From: Panorpa germanica
Lineage: Eukaryota > Arthropoda > Insecta > Mecoptera > Panorpidae
Direction: 5' to 3'
Length of the DNA stretch: 64,000 bases
Assembly (NCBI GenBank): GCA_963678705.1
Contig: OY783203.1
Coordinates: 7,378,001 to 7,442,000, forward strand
Shown: positions 1 to 11,278 of the stretch, in pieces
How the letters are laid out: each line of letters opens with the position of its first letter
How positions within the stretch are numbered: position 1 is the stretch's first letter
The notes under the pieces: generated by a model
What the model saw: only the letters and a program-made list of their open reading frames with translations
What the model was told of the DNA's origin: nothing
Databases searched by the model: none
Position numbers and translations under genes: made by a program

Positions 1-104
1 TTGTTCCTGCATCTCATTTTCAGTATATACATTGTTAAAAAATTTCTTAAATTTAATACGAATTTAATACTTAATAAATTATATATTTTTTTATATTTAA
101 TTTA

Positions 105-186
105 TTTAACGTCGGCCTATCACCGATGACCTCTTACTATTTTGCCAGTTTCTGGGGAGTCGTGGTCTCATGCAAGATGTCTCAAA
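105..186 (-). repeat. SINE tail fragment (tRNA-derived family)
   Basis: Read on the minus strand this is the conserved 3' part of the SINE family seen more fully at 36.6 kb. It has a segment about a chromosome-like gap of 'GTCATCGGTGATAGG', then the end motif CCGACGTTAAAT at the low-coordinate side. The tRNA-like head is not recognisable, so the copy is 5' truncated or decayed. Confidence 0.6.
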
Positions 187-439
187 CATTGTTTCTTATT
201 ATTTATATATAATATCTTAAAGTGTAAGTATTGATGAAATGAGTGTTTGGATTTGGAACGCAGTTCTACTAAAACTAGGTTAATTCCGTAATCTGATTCT
301 CTGTTCCAATTATTTTGGATTACCAGGGCATGTGCTTGCAGAATAAATGTAACCGTTCACAGAGTCATGCTTCCAATCGTAATTTAACCTTCATGGATAA
401 AAAATATAGTACATACGATAACACAAGTGAAGAATTTCA

Positions 440-645
440 GGCAAATCGGACATTCGGTTCATTTTAGCGGGTTGTAAATCTGAGGTATTGGTCTTTTACA
501 CGATCAGATACTTTTCAGATTCAGAATCTCATCAAACTCTGATCGGATTGTGTAAACTGAAATCTGTTTGACATCTCAAGTGTAATAAAAATTTAAAGAA
601 ATCGAGTATGAATCTGAATCATATCTGATTGAGTAAAACGTTCTT
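440..645. repeat. Dispersed repeat rich in 'AATCTGA' with inverted arms
   Basis: The left part (TTTTACACGATCAGATAC, near 493) is roughly complementary to the right part (ATATCTGATTGAGTAAAA, near 622). Related text occurs at 3.95-4.01 kb and 21.12-21.22 kb (for example AATCTGAATCTGATACGATC). It behaves like a degraded inverted-repeat element. No coding capacity; family unknown. Confidence 0.4.
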
Positions 646-647
646 TT

Positions 648-860
648 ACTGACGACCTTTTACTATGCTGACAGTTTTTATGGTATCGTGGTTTTATGCA
701 TATCAAAACACATAACCAAATAATTTTAATAACAACCAAACCCCAGATATATAGTTGACCCCGAAGATATAGTTGTCTAGAGTTAAGTTTCTATCCTCTC
801 GGCTACTATCAGTCGTCGGTGGTAGGATTCAACATCGGAAAAGCCGAAGTTAAATAAATT
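648..860. repeat. Rearranged SINE fragments
   Basis: Two pieces of the same SINE family lie here. One at 648-705 is in minus orientation (GACGACCTTTTACTATG). One at 815-860 is in plus orientation (GTCGTCGGTGGTAGGATT, then CCGAAGTTAAATAAATT). The pieces are too diverged to decide whether this is one inverted copy or two insertions. Confidence 0.45.
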
Positions 861-1203
861 AAATGAAAACAAGTAATTTATGAACGAAAAATATTATAAA
901 ATTGAACGGTTAAATAGTTATTAAATTTTTTAATTTTGATTTGCTAATGTATGAAAATAATTAAGATTGTCATTTTCAAAAGACGCTGTGTTGTAATGTG
1001 CTGAAATTTAAACATATTCAAATATATTCTAAAAAATTATAAAAAAATATAACTTACAAAACTCGAAGTGCTGTTAAGTTGGCCAGACTGCTATTATCAA
1101 TAACATTTATTTTATTTCGTCTAAGTAATCTGGAATAGAAAATCAACATAATTAAACATAAATATATCTCCAAAAGTAAATTAACATTTTTGAAGCTACT
1201 TAC

Positions 1204-1275
1204 AAAATGACTAGGTTTTCCATAGCAGGGAAAACACCTTCAGGTAAGGATGTCAGACGGTTGCTGCCCAAATTA
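1204..1275 (-). CDS. Leucine-rich-repeat protein, exon of one LRR
   Basis: This 72-nt minus-strand exon has a TTTCAG acceptor above 1275 and a GTAAGT donor below 1204. The frame that continues from the upstream exons reads NLGSNRLTSLPEGVF then PAMENLVIL, a complete 24-residue LxxLxLxxNxL repeat. The first base completes a codon and the last two begin one, the same phase as the other three LRR exons, so splicing to exon 2659-2802 stays in frame. It is the most 3' exon visible; the rest of the gene must lie at lower coordinates outside the window. Cell-surface or secreted LRR proteins are the likely class. The repeat register (LEAL, N-L, LVIL) is compatible with an LGR-type receptor ectodomain, but no transmembrane part is seen, so the family is not fixed. 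Confidence 0.8.
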
Positions 1276-2658
1276 CTGAAATCATTATTAGTTTCACATT
1301 ATTTAAAATTCAAATCATCATACAATTTCAAAATCAAATTGTGTGAGTGTGTATAAAATATTTATTTCATTATACGAAGGCGTGCAAGTGTTTAATTGAT
1401 ATACAAACCATTATGCCGTATTCCAAATAGAATTTTATTTGATTTAATGTAATATTAGGGTAGCACGTAATTTAAAAAAATGTATATTTTAATATTTAAG
1501 AAAAAGTTAAGAAAAGTTTGTTAAGATATTTAGTGTATGTGATATATTCTACAAAAAGTCCTTTGTACTTTGAGTACTTTTTTTAAAATTAAATTGCATT
1601 TAAAGTTTATCTAATAATTAATAAAAAAGTGAAAATTTATATTTTATATGTTTATTTCGTTACAAACTTAATTTTAGACATATTGATAAAAGCAATGGTA
1701 TTAGATAACTTAAACATTTAATCTAATCCATTTGTAAATTTCATAAATTTAGGAACAGTGAAAAGAAAATTAAATTTTTAAATATCCTTGTAATGAAATG
1801 TGGACAGTGTCTTATAGTAACTGAAAAATGTTTTCTTGTTGTAGTTTTAAATTTATTACAAAAATACTTAAACTAATTTAAGAACAAAAAAGTTATAGAA
1901 AATGTAATTAAAAAAGATTAACTGTTGGAATTTTAATAAGTTTTAAAATAATTTTAATAAGTAACAAATACTATATACCTTAAAATGAATATTGGTTATT
2001 GTGAATATTTTATATAATTTTATAAACTGCAATAAGAGTTCAAAGATTATACAGTTGAAAGGAAATAATCAATTTAAATCGAGGTAAAGTGTATACTCCA
2101 AAGTTTAGTCTATCTTCTATCTATAATATAATATTTATTTGGAAAACGGCATTGTATTAAATTATTTGTATATTTCTTGTTGTTGTCATGTCTGTCATGT
2201 TTTGCCAATTGTTATCTCACGATGTATTAATTTCTTTAATACTTTTTGGTTTATATAGTAATGCTCCTCTTTCATTATTATTTGTATTAATTTATATGCC
2301 AATCTGTGTAGTTTTCTTCTTTATAAATAGCGCGTGATTTTGTCATTCATAACTCTGTATAATTTTTGCCAAATCATTAGGTTAATTTCTCCAACACTTA
2401 ATTTCAATTTAGAAAGTTTTTGTAATACTCCTAATTGTTTGTATCACGTTTAATATAACGTTTCTTTAACTACTGATATGTAATTTATAAATTTTGCAAA
2501 ATACAGTATTCTTTAACTTATTGAAGGTGGTGAGTATTCTCTAAGTGACGTATAATGTGATGTAACAGATACATAACACTATCATCATAAACGGTATAAT
2601 TTTGTGACAGATTTTTGTATTGTTTGTCATGTTCGTTTTTGATGAAAGAAAAACTCAC
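1276..2658 (-). other. Intron of the LRR gene
   Basis: AT-rich sequence between two LRR exons, bounded by GTGAGT at the upstream exon and TTTCAG at the downstream exon. I see no other coding segment or recognisable transposon in it. Confidence 0.6.
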
Positions 2659-2802
2659 AGTGCCTCCAGAGATGGAAGAACTTTTAAGGCTTCTGTTGGA
2701 ATCGTTGTAAAAAGATTTCCATCAAGTCTCAGGATCCGAAGGTGTTCCAGTGTTTGGACACTCTCGGCCTCCATGTGTTCGATGAAGTTGCCTTCGAGTT
2801 GG
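2659..2802 (-). CDS. Leucine-rich-repeat protein, exon of two LRRs
   Basis: This minus-strand exon of 144 nt encodes exactly two 24-residue repeats. The first begins QLEGNFIEHMEAESV and the second RLDGNLFTTIPTEAL, ending in LPSLEAL. The acceptor is GTTGTCTTAG and the donor GTGAGT. Phase matches the flanking LRR exons. The open frame on the opposite strand is a shadow. The module order (SGL..L, then IP.EAL..L..L, then N-L) resembles successive repeats of LGR4/5/6 and insect rickets-like receptors, but LRR proteins are a large class and this cannot decide the family. Introns of about 1.4 and 6.1 kb flank it. Confidence 0.82.
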
Positions 2803-3439
2803 CTAAGACAACAGCAATACTTTAGTTTCATTTTCTATACAAATTTGCATGCATAGTTTCATTTATGTAAATTACATGTTATATTTTATTTGATGATTGG
2901 CTTTCAAAAGAAATATATACAGTTTTATATTGGCGAATAAACAGACTTAATATGAACTGCAATCAATTAAAGATGATGATTCATTTGTGAGTATATACAG
3001 ATGTATGATTGAATAACTTTATTTATAAATACATTTAGGGACTAAAAACAGTACAAAAAGGACAAAAGTACAATATTGTATGTATGTATCTCCATAGTTA
3101 TAACAATTTTAAAATACCTTTTGTGGAAGGATAAACCTAAGAAATCTAAATGTTTTGATGTAATAGATATAACTCTAAATACATGCAACTGCTTACTGGT
3201 TTGTGTGTTCTAACTCAATCATTCAAAGCCAAATAAGAAGTAAATCTTGGAATGGAAGGTAATAATCGCAATAAGATAGATGTGATAGCTGCCATTATGA
3301 ATCCCCCATAGAATAGGGAATGCAGTGAAAGTTTAAGGGACTCCACATCTAAAAATTATCTACTCATTAAACTCTTTCACTGTAATAAATTTCTCATTTC
3401 TATAGGAAAGTATTAACTGGCATTGTCTCTAATATATCT

Positions 3440-3740
3440 CGGTTATTGTAAGGAAGAGTATGGGTGATAGAGGCAAGGAGAAAGAGAAAAGAGAAGGAGG
3501 AGAAGTAAACGCAATGATACTTTTTAATTTTTGGCAAATGACGAAACGGGAGAGAGACGAAAGACAAAAAGAAAAGTAGAAAAAATGCTATGTTAGGAAG
3601 GATAGTGAAAAGAGAGTACAGGCTTTGTCGAGAGGAGACTAGCAAGGCAAGAGAGATACAGGTAAGAAGGGGAAGGGGGAAACAAGGAGAGTGAAGGATG
3701 GCGGAAGTAAAGAGAAAGGGAAAAAAGGAGGATAAACTGT
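3440..3740 (+). repeat. Purine-rich low-complexity tract
   Basis: Long runs of AGAGAAAAGAGAAGGAGGAG type on the plus strand. Similar purine-rich text occurs in the LINE remnants at 11.15 and 59.8 kb, so this may be a very decayed LINE piece. No readable protein motif supports that here, and the minus-strand frame of phenylalanine, serine and leucine is the antisense of the tract. Confidence 0.35.
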
Positions 3741-3934
3741 ACGAAGATAGATATTAATTCTAAATTGCTATGTATATATAATGGACTGAATTAAATTAGA
3801 TCTTAACATTTGTTAACTTGGAAAATAAAATGAGAAATTAATTAACAACAAAATAAATACAATTCAGCAGTGATGTAGCCCAGGAAAAATTGCCAGCAAT
3901 AATAGGAAGTTGTCATTAATTAAATAAATTAATT

Positions 3935-4012
3935 AAATAAGAAACGGACAGTTCGTTTGAATCTGAATGAAAATCTAAATCGTATCTGACCGTGTAAAAC
4001 GCCTTTTAACCA
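3935..4012 (+). repeat. Copy of the 'AATCTGA' dispersed repeat
   Basis: Contains CGGACAGTT, then GAATCTGAATG, then CGTATCTGACCGTGTAAAAC, matching the repeats near 0.6 kb and 21.2 kb. Partial copy, origin unknown. Confidence 0.4.
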
Positions 4013-4462
4013 GATACGAAGACGTTGTATGCATTTAAAGACTATTTTCTATAATGATTACTTAAACGTTAATAATTTAAAACTAATTTACTAGTACAAT
4101 GATTCAAAGATATTATTATCTAAACATTATCTATAATTGAAGCTAGATTTGATATTCAGTATATTTTGAAATGTTGTTGCCAAAACCATTTAGATCAAAG
4201 TGTACTTTTCGTTATCGTTTATGAAAATTTTATACACATAGATATCGCATACAATTGTGGGAATATAAAACCTTGGCTATCTGCCAACAAAAAGAAAATT
4301 CTCACTCCACAGTTTTCAAATACCAGACTTCACACTTAAGCAGTTACAACTCCAGAGAGAGTATAAACTTCTTCATATTTAAGGAATATTACCAATTACT
4401 ATCAGTTTATTTTTATTTACCATTGGCATGGAAAAAAGATTTTCTTGGATTTATTTAGTGAT

Positions 4463-4685
4463 TTTATTTAACGTTGGTCTGTTTCTGATACTATTCATAT
4501 CACGCCGGCAGTAATTTTGCCGGATTTTATGGTTGTCAAGACCCTCATACATGTTTTACATCGCTGTCTAATAAATTTGATATTTATATATTGCATATAA
4601 TCAATTAAACGAAACATCAATCAAACCCTGAAGATTTAGTATTGGTCCGGGAACTGAATCCGTTGTCGGTAATCCCTCGACGCTC
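4463..4685 (-). repeat. tRNA-derived SINE, nearly full length
   Basis: Minus orientation. The 3' motif (AACGTTAAATAA type) is at the low end. The tRNA-like promoter is at the high end, where the plus strand GGTCCGGGAACTGAATCC is the complement of a box-B-like GGATTCAGTTCCCGG. Body segments match the 36.6-kb copy. The head stops within a few bases of the PIF/Harbinger-like MITE that starts at 4689, so the MITE probably inserted at or in the SINE head. Confidence 0.6.
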
Positions 4686-4688
4686 TTA

Positions 4689-5097
4689 TGCCGGTTCCAC
4701 ACCAGAGAGACAGTTTTGAAAACAGTTTTGTTTTATTTTAAAACAGTTCTATTTTTTTTTCGAAAACAGATTGTTCATACTGAACAGACTGGTTTTGTTT
4801 TTAGTGTTTTTGTATGTGTCCCATAAAAATTAAAAACATGATAAACAACAACTGCGCAAATGTTCACAAAAAACAAAACTGAGTGTTCAAACAAAGCAGA
4901 CTAAAAAACAATAACAAACGTGTTTTCCTTTGATCTTATCGACTCCAGATGGGAATGTGTTTTGTTTACTAAAACAGCAACAAAATATAAAAATGTTTTA
5001 AGAACTGTTTCTTTGGTGTAAACATTGGTGTTTTTGTTCAGAAAAATAAGTTTTGGTTCGTGTTTTATTGAACTGTCTCTCTGGTGTGAAATCAGCA
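4689..5097. mobile_element. PIF/Harbinger-like MITE, copy 1
   Basis: A 409-bp element with terminal inverted repeats. The left end is TGCCGGTTCCACACCAGAGA; the complement of the right end is TGCTGATTTCACACCAGAGA. It is flanked by TTA at 4686-4688 and 5098-5100. A 3-bp TWA target duplication is the known signature of PIF/Harbinger. The interior is rich in AAAACA and has no transposase. A second copy in opposite orientation lies at 44871-45240, also with a TWA duplication, which makes the boundaries secure. Confidence 0.75.
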
Positions 5098-5149
5098 TTA
5101 GACATATCTTATGTGAAATATGCTTTAGTGCCTCTTTCTTAGGCTAAGC

Positions 5150-5247
5150 CTACACTGCGAAAAAGAATAGCGCAGAAGTAAATCCGTAATTCTGTAATAC
5201 ATATTGCTGTCAGTATTATTTCCACGCGATTTTCTTTCGCAGTGTAG
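5150..5247. mobile_element. Short hairpin element (MITE remnant)
   Basis: The left arm CTACACTGCGAAAAAGAATA is complementary to the right arm, whose complement is CTACACTGCGAAAGAAAATC. The interior is about 50 bp. The left flank GGCTAAGC resembles ends of PIF-like MITEs, but no target duplication is clear. Confidence 0.45.
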
Positions 5248-6762
5248 TTCTTGTGTTTAGAGTGTAGATGCTGTTAAATGCAATGCAAAATAAGACCATA
5301 AGGATGAATAAGCAAAACAAGTGATAAAATTACGCACTACAATCATTCATCATTTGGATAATACAATTTGCCTCTCTAGATTCAGTTAGCAATCAGTAAG
5401 GCCTGTTGATATAAAATGGAATCATGAACTAGATTCCCAGAAGTCAACAGGATACGCACAAAAACTTGGTATCCGTTTGTCTTCCTTTTCTAACATAACT
5501 ATCTGCACTTGACTAAATGTTCTCGGATTTCTATTTCTTTGTTTTCAACAATAGAGATATACTCGCACTTGAAGGCATAGATGTTGAAAGTTCGTTTTTA
5601 CTTTGACGTCTTCTTAACTTCATCAATAATGTCTAGCGATCGGTGACGTGTCCGGACTTGACTTGTAGAGCGAGACACGATGACTGATGGTTTACTTCTT
5701 TATGTACAAGGAATCAATATTGAAAAATGGCAGCAAAAAATATTACCAACGAATTATCGATGATACGAATAAATAATATGAAAAAATTGTGCATAGTAAA
5801 GTTGAAATATGCTACAGTAGACTAAAATTTATAATATGTATTCAGATTAGAACTACAGAGTCGGATTAGGAAGGAAGTCAAAAGTTGGGTTCAGCTTCAA
5901 CATTGACTGTATACAAAGGAGACATTAAATATTCTATTAAATCTTCGGAAAATACTTTTTTAAATGGACACTTCTAAACACACATGTATTTTAGGTTTAA
6001 GAGTAATAAATATTACGTAATAAAGTAATACTTATATCGGTAATTATTGTTAACATATACTTGCACATATATTAATCATGGATTGCAATAATACTGTATA
6101 ATTTAGGGAATTACAGCTGACCTTAGCATCAATTGTTAAGAAAAGTCATGGTCCCACTATTTTATCTATGATTTGGATCTTTTTCTTAATAAATACATCT
6201 GATTATAACTTTTTCTTATTGAATATATTGATACTTTATTAAAAGATACGTATACGTATCTCGTAGTTTAAGTTGCACACTTGCTAACTTGCTATAACCT
6301 AATTCCAAAGTTTATTTTTTATTTCTCATAAAGAAAATTGTCTAACAGTGCAAGTTTCACTCTTGCTAGGTTGCTACAGGCTATGAAATAATACTGTAAT
6401 TATTTATATATTCCTGTTATTGAAAACCTCTTATTAAATGAATTCATTTGATTAACATACTCATTTAACATTTACTCACGTAATATCGTTATTTACTAAA
6501 TCACAGTTTGCAAAAAACAATTGTGTCAAATCATGTTTGGACACATCATCCTATGCGTGACCTTCTGTTTAAAGTTTTACAATACGTGACAACAATACTA
6601 AGCTTAAATATTCTAAATAAATAAAGATTTACCTCCTGCAAGGTAAAAGCTAGTAATGAATTCCAATTTTATAACCACTAATTTCTAATAAGCTATTTAC
6701 ACTACTAGACAACACTATATTGAAAAGTATTGAATAAACAGAGGCAACGATTGCTCTTAATA

Positions 6763-7349
6763 CGAGGCGTGTTTTTTAAGTGAGTACCGTTTTGGAATTA
6801 AAAATAGACGTGCAAAGATATCGCAATAATTTTATTTTTACATTAAAGCCTGTACCTTAATCTACTTTTCTACATAATTTCCGTGGAAATTGAGGCACTT
6901 GTCATAACGTGGCACCAGTTTTTGAATACCCTCCTCATAAAATTCTGCCGCCTGACTTGTTAACCACTGTATCACAACTGTTTTGACTTTTTTCATCATG
7001 CACATTTGTGCGGCCATCTTTAAATGCTCTCACCCATTTCCTTACCATTCCATCACTCATAATGTTTTGTCCGTAAACTTCACAGATCTCACGATGAATA
7101 TCGATCGGTTTTACGCCTTTAGCACTAAGAAATCGTATAACAGCCCGTACTTCACAAGCGGCGGGACTCACGATTGTCGGAGGCATCTTAAACACTCAGT
7201 AAACAACGTATACAATGAAGAATCAGACTGTAATGGCTGTAGAAAAGTAGATTAAGGTACAGGCTTTCATGTAAAAATAAAATTATTGCGATATCTTTGC
7301 ACGTCTTTTTTTAATTCCAAAACGGTACTTACTTAAAAAACACGCCTCG
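6763..7349 (-). mobile_element. Mariner deletion derivative with 111-bp inverted arms
   Basis: A 587-bp element flanked by TA at 6761-6762 and 7350-7351, as expected for Tc1/mariner. The ends (CGAGGCGTGTTTTTTAAGT) form inverted repeats that stay near-identical for 111 bp (6763-6873 against 7239-7349). On the minus strand it encodes the transposase N-terminus, with a helix-turn-helix region including EVYGQNIMSDGMVRKW and GRTNVHDE. It then jumps, out of frame, to the transposase C-terminus (RYDKCLNFHGNYVEK, then stop). The whole DD34D catalytic core is missing. The right arm includes an inverted copy of the last codons and stop, so the 5' end has been replaced by a copy of the 3' end. Non-autonomous; it could only be mobilised in trans. 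Confidence 0.85.
6935..7195 (-). pseudogene. Mariner transposase, N-terminus fused out of frame to C-terminus
   Basis: The minus-strand frame starts MFKMPPTIVSP at 7195 and reads a mariner HTH domain for about 75 residues. At the deletion junction near 6965 the correct continuation (WLTSQAAEFYEEGIQKL) is in another frame, so the visible frame ends in a short unrelated tail. The catalytic aspartates are absent. This is a broken transposase and not a host gene. The plus-strand frame covering 6983-7255 is a shadow. Confidence 0.8.
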
Positions 7350-8944
7350 TAATTCCGAAATAAAGAAGCAATAAAAACGTTTATTTCTTTTAAATTTTAT
7401 AGAAATAATACTGGTTTTATTTTTGAATAGTTTATAGAATTAAATTTTGAATTTTCCCGTACGCGTGCCACTGTTAGTAAAGTTGACATATTTTGATATT
7501 ATAAAAAGAGTGAAAATTGTTCCCTTATCAACCTATGTTTCTTGGTACTTGCACTCGAGCCTCTAATTTTCTCCCTCATAGTGTTGTAGATTATTATAGC
7601 CGTTAACAGTAACAACCCTGTTTTATTTCCAGCATCAAGATGTTGGGAAGTGAGGAGGAGCTTTTAATTGTAAGAGCTCTATTACCTTTATTTTATCAGT
7701 AGGTCCTAAAGTACCCTCATTTTCACACCCTCCGTTATACTCGTATTTATATCCTAGGGTGTAATTTACATACATAGCAAGTAACATAACTTAATTTAAC
7801 ATAATTTAGTTTATTAAAAAATAAGTTAAATAATTTAATAAAATTTACAAGCAAACTATTAACGAAATCTACATAAATAATGAGATCTGAACAAGACAAA
7901 TAAATGAATTTTTTTAATACTACAATACTTAACCCTGCGTGTGAACGTTCTATTTTTCGAGACATGGTGTGTACACTGGATCTTTGAGGGAACAGTTGAA
8001 ATTTCAAACTCCTATTTCTCTCTCATGAGTACAGAGCGCGCTATATGCGCGACTGTAACAATAACATCCAAACTATGGCTCCTATTTTGTAGCTTGTTAA
8101 CTTACATCCTATAACATTTGACGATTTTTCAAAGACCTATATTTTCTAAGTTAGACTACGGAAGTTTACCCAAAACTCTCAGCCGACCAACGATCATTAT
8201 GAACGAATGTGTTAAGAGCTTAGATGAATGTTCGGGTGTTTGGTTAACCGTAATATTTGTTTACGTAAAATATGCATAACCGTATTTAGGGGATGTATAC
8301 TACTATCTGAATATTAAATTTGGATTTGCAAAGGAACCGCAAATGACATGAATTTGGTATCGCCTAAAGTAAGTAAGCGTTTATAATGGCTTAGCTTTCT
8401 TTAGATCATTTTTTTATAAAACATTATACACTCCCAGATAGAAAGTGAACCTCCAAATTAACTTGTGGTAAGCTAGCAAGTGTGAACCATGCAAAAGTAG
8501 AAAATGATGCTTAGAATTAGCTTGCGGCATGCTAGCATGATATTTTTCTACCTCGGCTATGTAATTCAAACATAAAATTTAATTCCACCAGTGAAGACGC
8601 TCCATAAAATAGGTTTAAGTGTAAAGCCTTTGTTCCATCTATTTACATTCTTACCGCAGTACGCTATATTGTTAATGAAAGTATATGGAGAAATGATACT
8701 ACACATGGGGGAAACGGATTACGATCAATGGATAAATTGGCGTACCAAATTAATTATACTATTTACACCAAATAGAATTTGTGTGAAACCAGTTTACTTA
8801 GGATTAATGGAGATGCTCTTAATGATAAAATGATTCTCCCCTGCGCAGATCCTAAGCCTGCGATATCTGATCCCTACTTTAGGGATGCTACTCGTTCGGC
8901 TTATACGGTACATTATTTCAGTTAACTGGTATTGACATACTTAC

Positions 8945-9088
8945 AGTGAGGTCAGCGTTTTTAAGGGATGGAGTGCTTGACCTGGTATCTCTGTCAGTCC
9001 ACATTCATGTAGAACTAATTTTTTGAGCTTGTTGAGTCCAGAAAAAGCCTCCAGGTCAATCTGTTCCAAATGGTTACCGGAGAGAATC
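8945..9088 (-). CDS. Leucine-rich-repeat protein, exon of two LRRs
   Basis: A 144-nt minus-strand exon with acceptor CCGTTTTCAG and donor GTAAGT. It encodes two 24-residue repeats, ILSGNHLEQIDLEAFSGL and then VLHECGLTEIPGQAL, ending LKTLTSL. Its phase is the same as the other exons of the series. The cysteine in the asparagine-ladder region (HECGL) replaces the usual N. The pattern LEEL-ILSGNHL-AFSGL across the upstream junction is typical of LGR-type receptor ectodomains; that is inference from register only. Introns of 3.6 kb upstream and 6.1 kb downstream. Confidence 0.85.
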
Positions 9089-10031
9089 CTGAAAACGGAA
9101 AACACAGTTGTATATATTGTTCTTTGTTAAATTACTCTTGCTGAATAAATTTTTTGAATATATTTAAATAATATTAACTTGGCATTGTATTACTTTTGAA
9201 CATATCTGCTATATAAATATCTTGTAAAACTAGATTCATATAACTTCACAGAATATAACCTGATAAAAGTTAGTAAAAGGACAAACGATGAAATTTATTG
9301 GTAGAATGATAATTCAAAATTCTGTCACAGTTTCACAGTCATTTATATGGATTTGTGTTTGAAGGATTTTACTAGACTAGTAGACCAAGGATCAGGCGTG
9401 AATAAAAACACTTCGTTTTAGGCTCACATCTATCCATATCCGTACGCTGACGTTTGATTTCCTCTGAGATATAAACCACGCTGTAAAATAAATGGTTTTT
9501 ATTGCGGATGCTCTATTCAGGAAGTAATTGATGAATTATACTATTTTATATCTATTTTAGGTAATAATTTTGTTTTTCACATTCATTTGTATCATTATTT
9601 ATAAAGTGACAGATCTCGGTTGCTTGAATTACTTTATAGGTGACTATAAATTGAATATTTATAGATTCTCTATATGTAAAGATCATCTATGTTTATAACA
9701 TAATAGTTGCTGCGCAGTGCTCTTTCAAAATGTTCTATAAAGAAAGGAATACTGCTTGTTGCAAATTTCTTTGCAGGACAATATTTGCCATATTTTCAAC
9801 CAATGAAACAAAATTACCATTGTTATATCACAAAACATTAGGTCGTATGTTCAAAATGCAAATTTTAAAAGTCAAAATCAAAAATGTACCACCGCAAGGA
9901 GTATTGATACTTTTTCTATGTATAAACAACAAAGAATTATTCCCGAAGTCCATATCTCAGTTATCTAGATTATTTTCTGTGGGTATATCTTAAAAGTAAG
10001 GTATACCAGAACAAACCGGCAATTGAAACAC

Positions 10032-10163
10032 AATATCACATCAGAAATAGCGCCAGTCCCGCAAGCAATGTGTCGACGCGTTGTTACCAATTTTCGTTCG
10101 AGATTAGAGGAGTGCAAGCAGCTTGAAGGTCGTCATTTAGACAGTATTGTTTTTTCAAAATGA
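10032..10163 (+). pseudogene. Tc1/mariner-type transposase, C-terminal remnant
   Basis: The open frame ends at a TGA (10161-10163) and reads EIAPVPQAMCRRVVTNFRSR, then LEECKQLEGRHLDSIVFSK. This pattern (EIxxIPxxMCxRVxxNFRxRLxxCxxxxGxHLxxIxF) is typical of the C-terminus of IS630/Tc1/mariner-superfamily transposases. The frame upstream of about 10032 is broken and no catalytic motif is seen, so only the last 40 or so residues survive. No inverted repeats were located. Confidence 0.6.
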
Positions 10164-11149
10164 TTTTACACATCATTGTCTATAAATAATAAATAAACTA
10201 TCTATGTGGTTATCTAAATTTTTTATTTTATTCAGCACCTAGTATATTTAAATTTTTAAGGTGATCGTAAGAAAAGTGATTTTCTAGGGAACGTCTTTAA
10301 GTAAAACAAAGACATGTTACATGAGAATATAAATATAAATATACAGTAACGAAAGTTCAAGTAAGTACAGAAAGCGGGCAATATTTTTCTAGAATAGAAA
10401 ATGTGAACAAAACTAGTCTCAACAATTGTGGTCAATGACTTAACTTGGTAATTGACTTTTAATTATTTCTAATAGAACCATTGAAGAGAATTATTTTGTT
10501 ATAATTCTCATTTATAATAACAATATATGTTATTTCAACATAATACGATTGTTCTGGTTTGACAAAATGCTTCAATGCATTTGTGCTCTTATGAGTAATT
10601 CCGTCCTCGTCTGGCAATAGAGGACGTCGCTGTACATTGGTGCACTGGTTCAACGTTTCAACAGCATTCAAGAAACTTCAACAACGGAAATTACGGTTCA
10701 CTGGTTGAAAATAATTTTCTGTGGCTGCAAAGACTATTTGCAAAACAGGAAATACATGTTCAGCAAGAGGAAGTAAATATATTTTCTTTTAGATTGACAT
10801 ATTTACTGTAAAATACATAAAACTGATTAAATGATATTTTGTATATACTATATGGTATACAAGCTTATATAACTAGTGTGAAATTGTCGTATAAGTAATT
10901 GCCGTAATGAGAAACTTAGAATAATTATTACATTTTCTACTTTAACTAGGATTTACTACTAGATCTTATAACTACACTGTCGTCAAAGTAATAGACGGTG
11001 TCTCGTCACCTCTGCTTCTATCCCTTATACATAACATCGCCTCATCTACCTAATTAGTATTACTATATACATTTCAGAAAATATTACAGTCTGATATCTT
11101 GTAACTTTAAGATTAAATAGAAGATTTAAGTAAATAGAGATATTGAGGG

Positions 11150-11278
11150 CGATACACGAAGAGGTTAGGAAAGAGGGTGGAAAGAAGGCAAACGAAAAGA
11201 AGCAAGGAACGGAATGGCGGCAGAAGAGGTAGGGAGAAGGAAAGAAGAAGGAGGAGTTAAAAAGTAGCCGCAGGCTAA
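11150..11278 (+). pseudogene. LINE ORF2 fragment (degenerate)
   Basis: A purine-rich stretch whose plus-strand reading contains ERN, then MAAEEVGRRKEEGGV. This corresponds to ERNGMAIEEAEGRREGG in the better-preserved LINE at 30.6-31.3 kb. Small indels break the frame. Only about 40 codons are recognisable and no target-site duplication was found. Confidence 0.45.

Larger units (their letters stand above)
2803..8944 (-). other. Long intron of the LRR gene, containing transposons
   Basis: A 6.1-kb interval between LRR exons. It holds purine-rich DNA (3.44-3.74 kb), a SINE (4.46-4.69), a PIF/Harbinger-like MITE (4.69-5.10), a small hairpin (5.15-5.25) and a mariner derivative (6.76-7.35). I see nothing recognisable in 5.25-6.76 or 7.35-8.94 kb apart from AT-rich sequence. 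The short open frames there lack domain features. Confidence 0.5.

Noticed and set aside
9730-9993. 87-codon plus-strand ORF upstream of the Tc1/mariner remnant
   Set aside because: It shows no transposase motif, so I did not join it to the C-terminal remnant.
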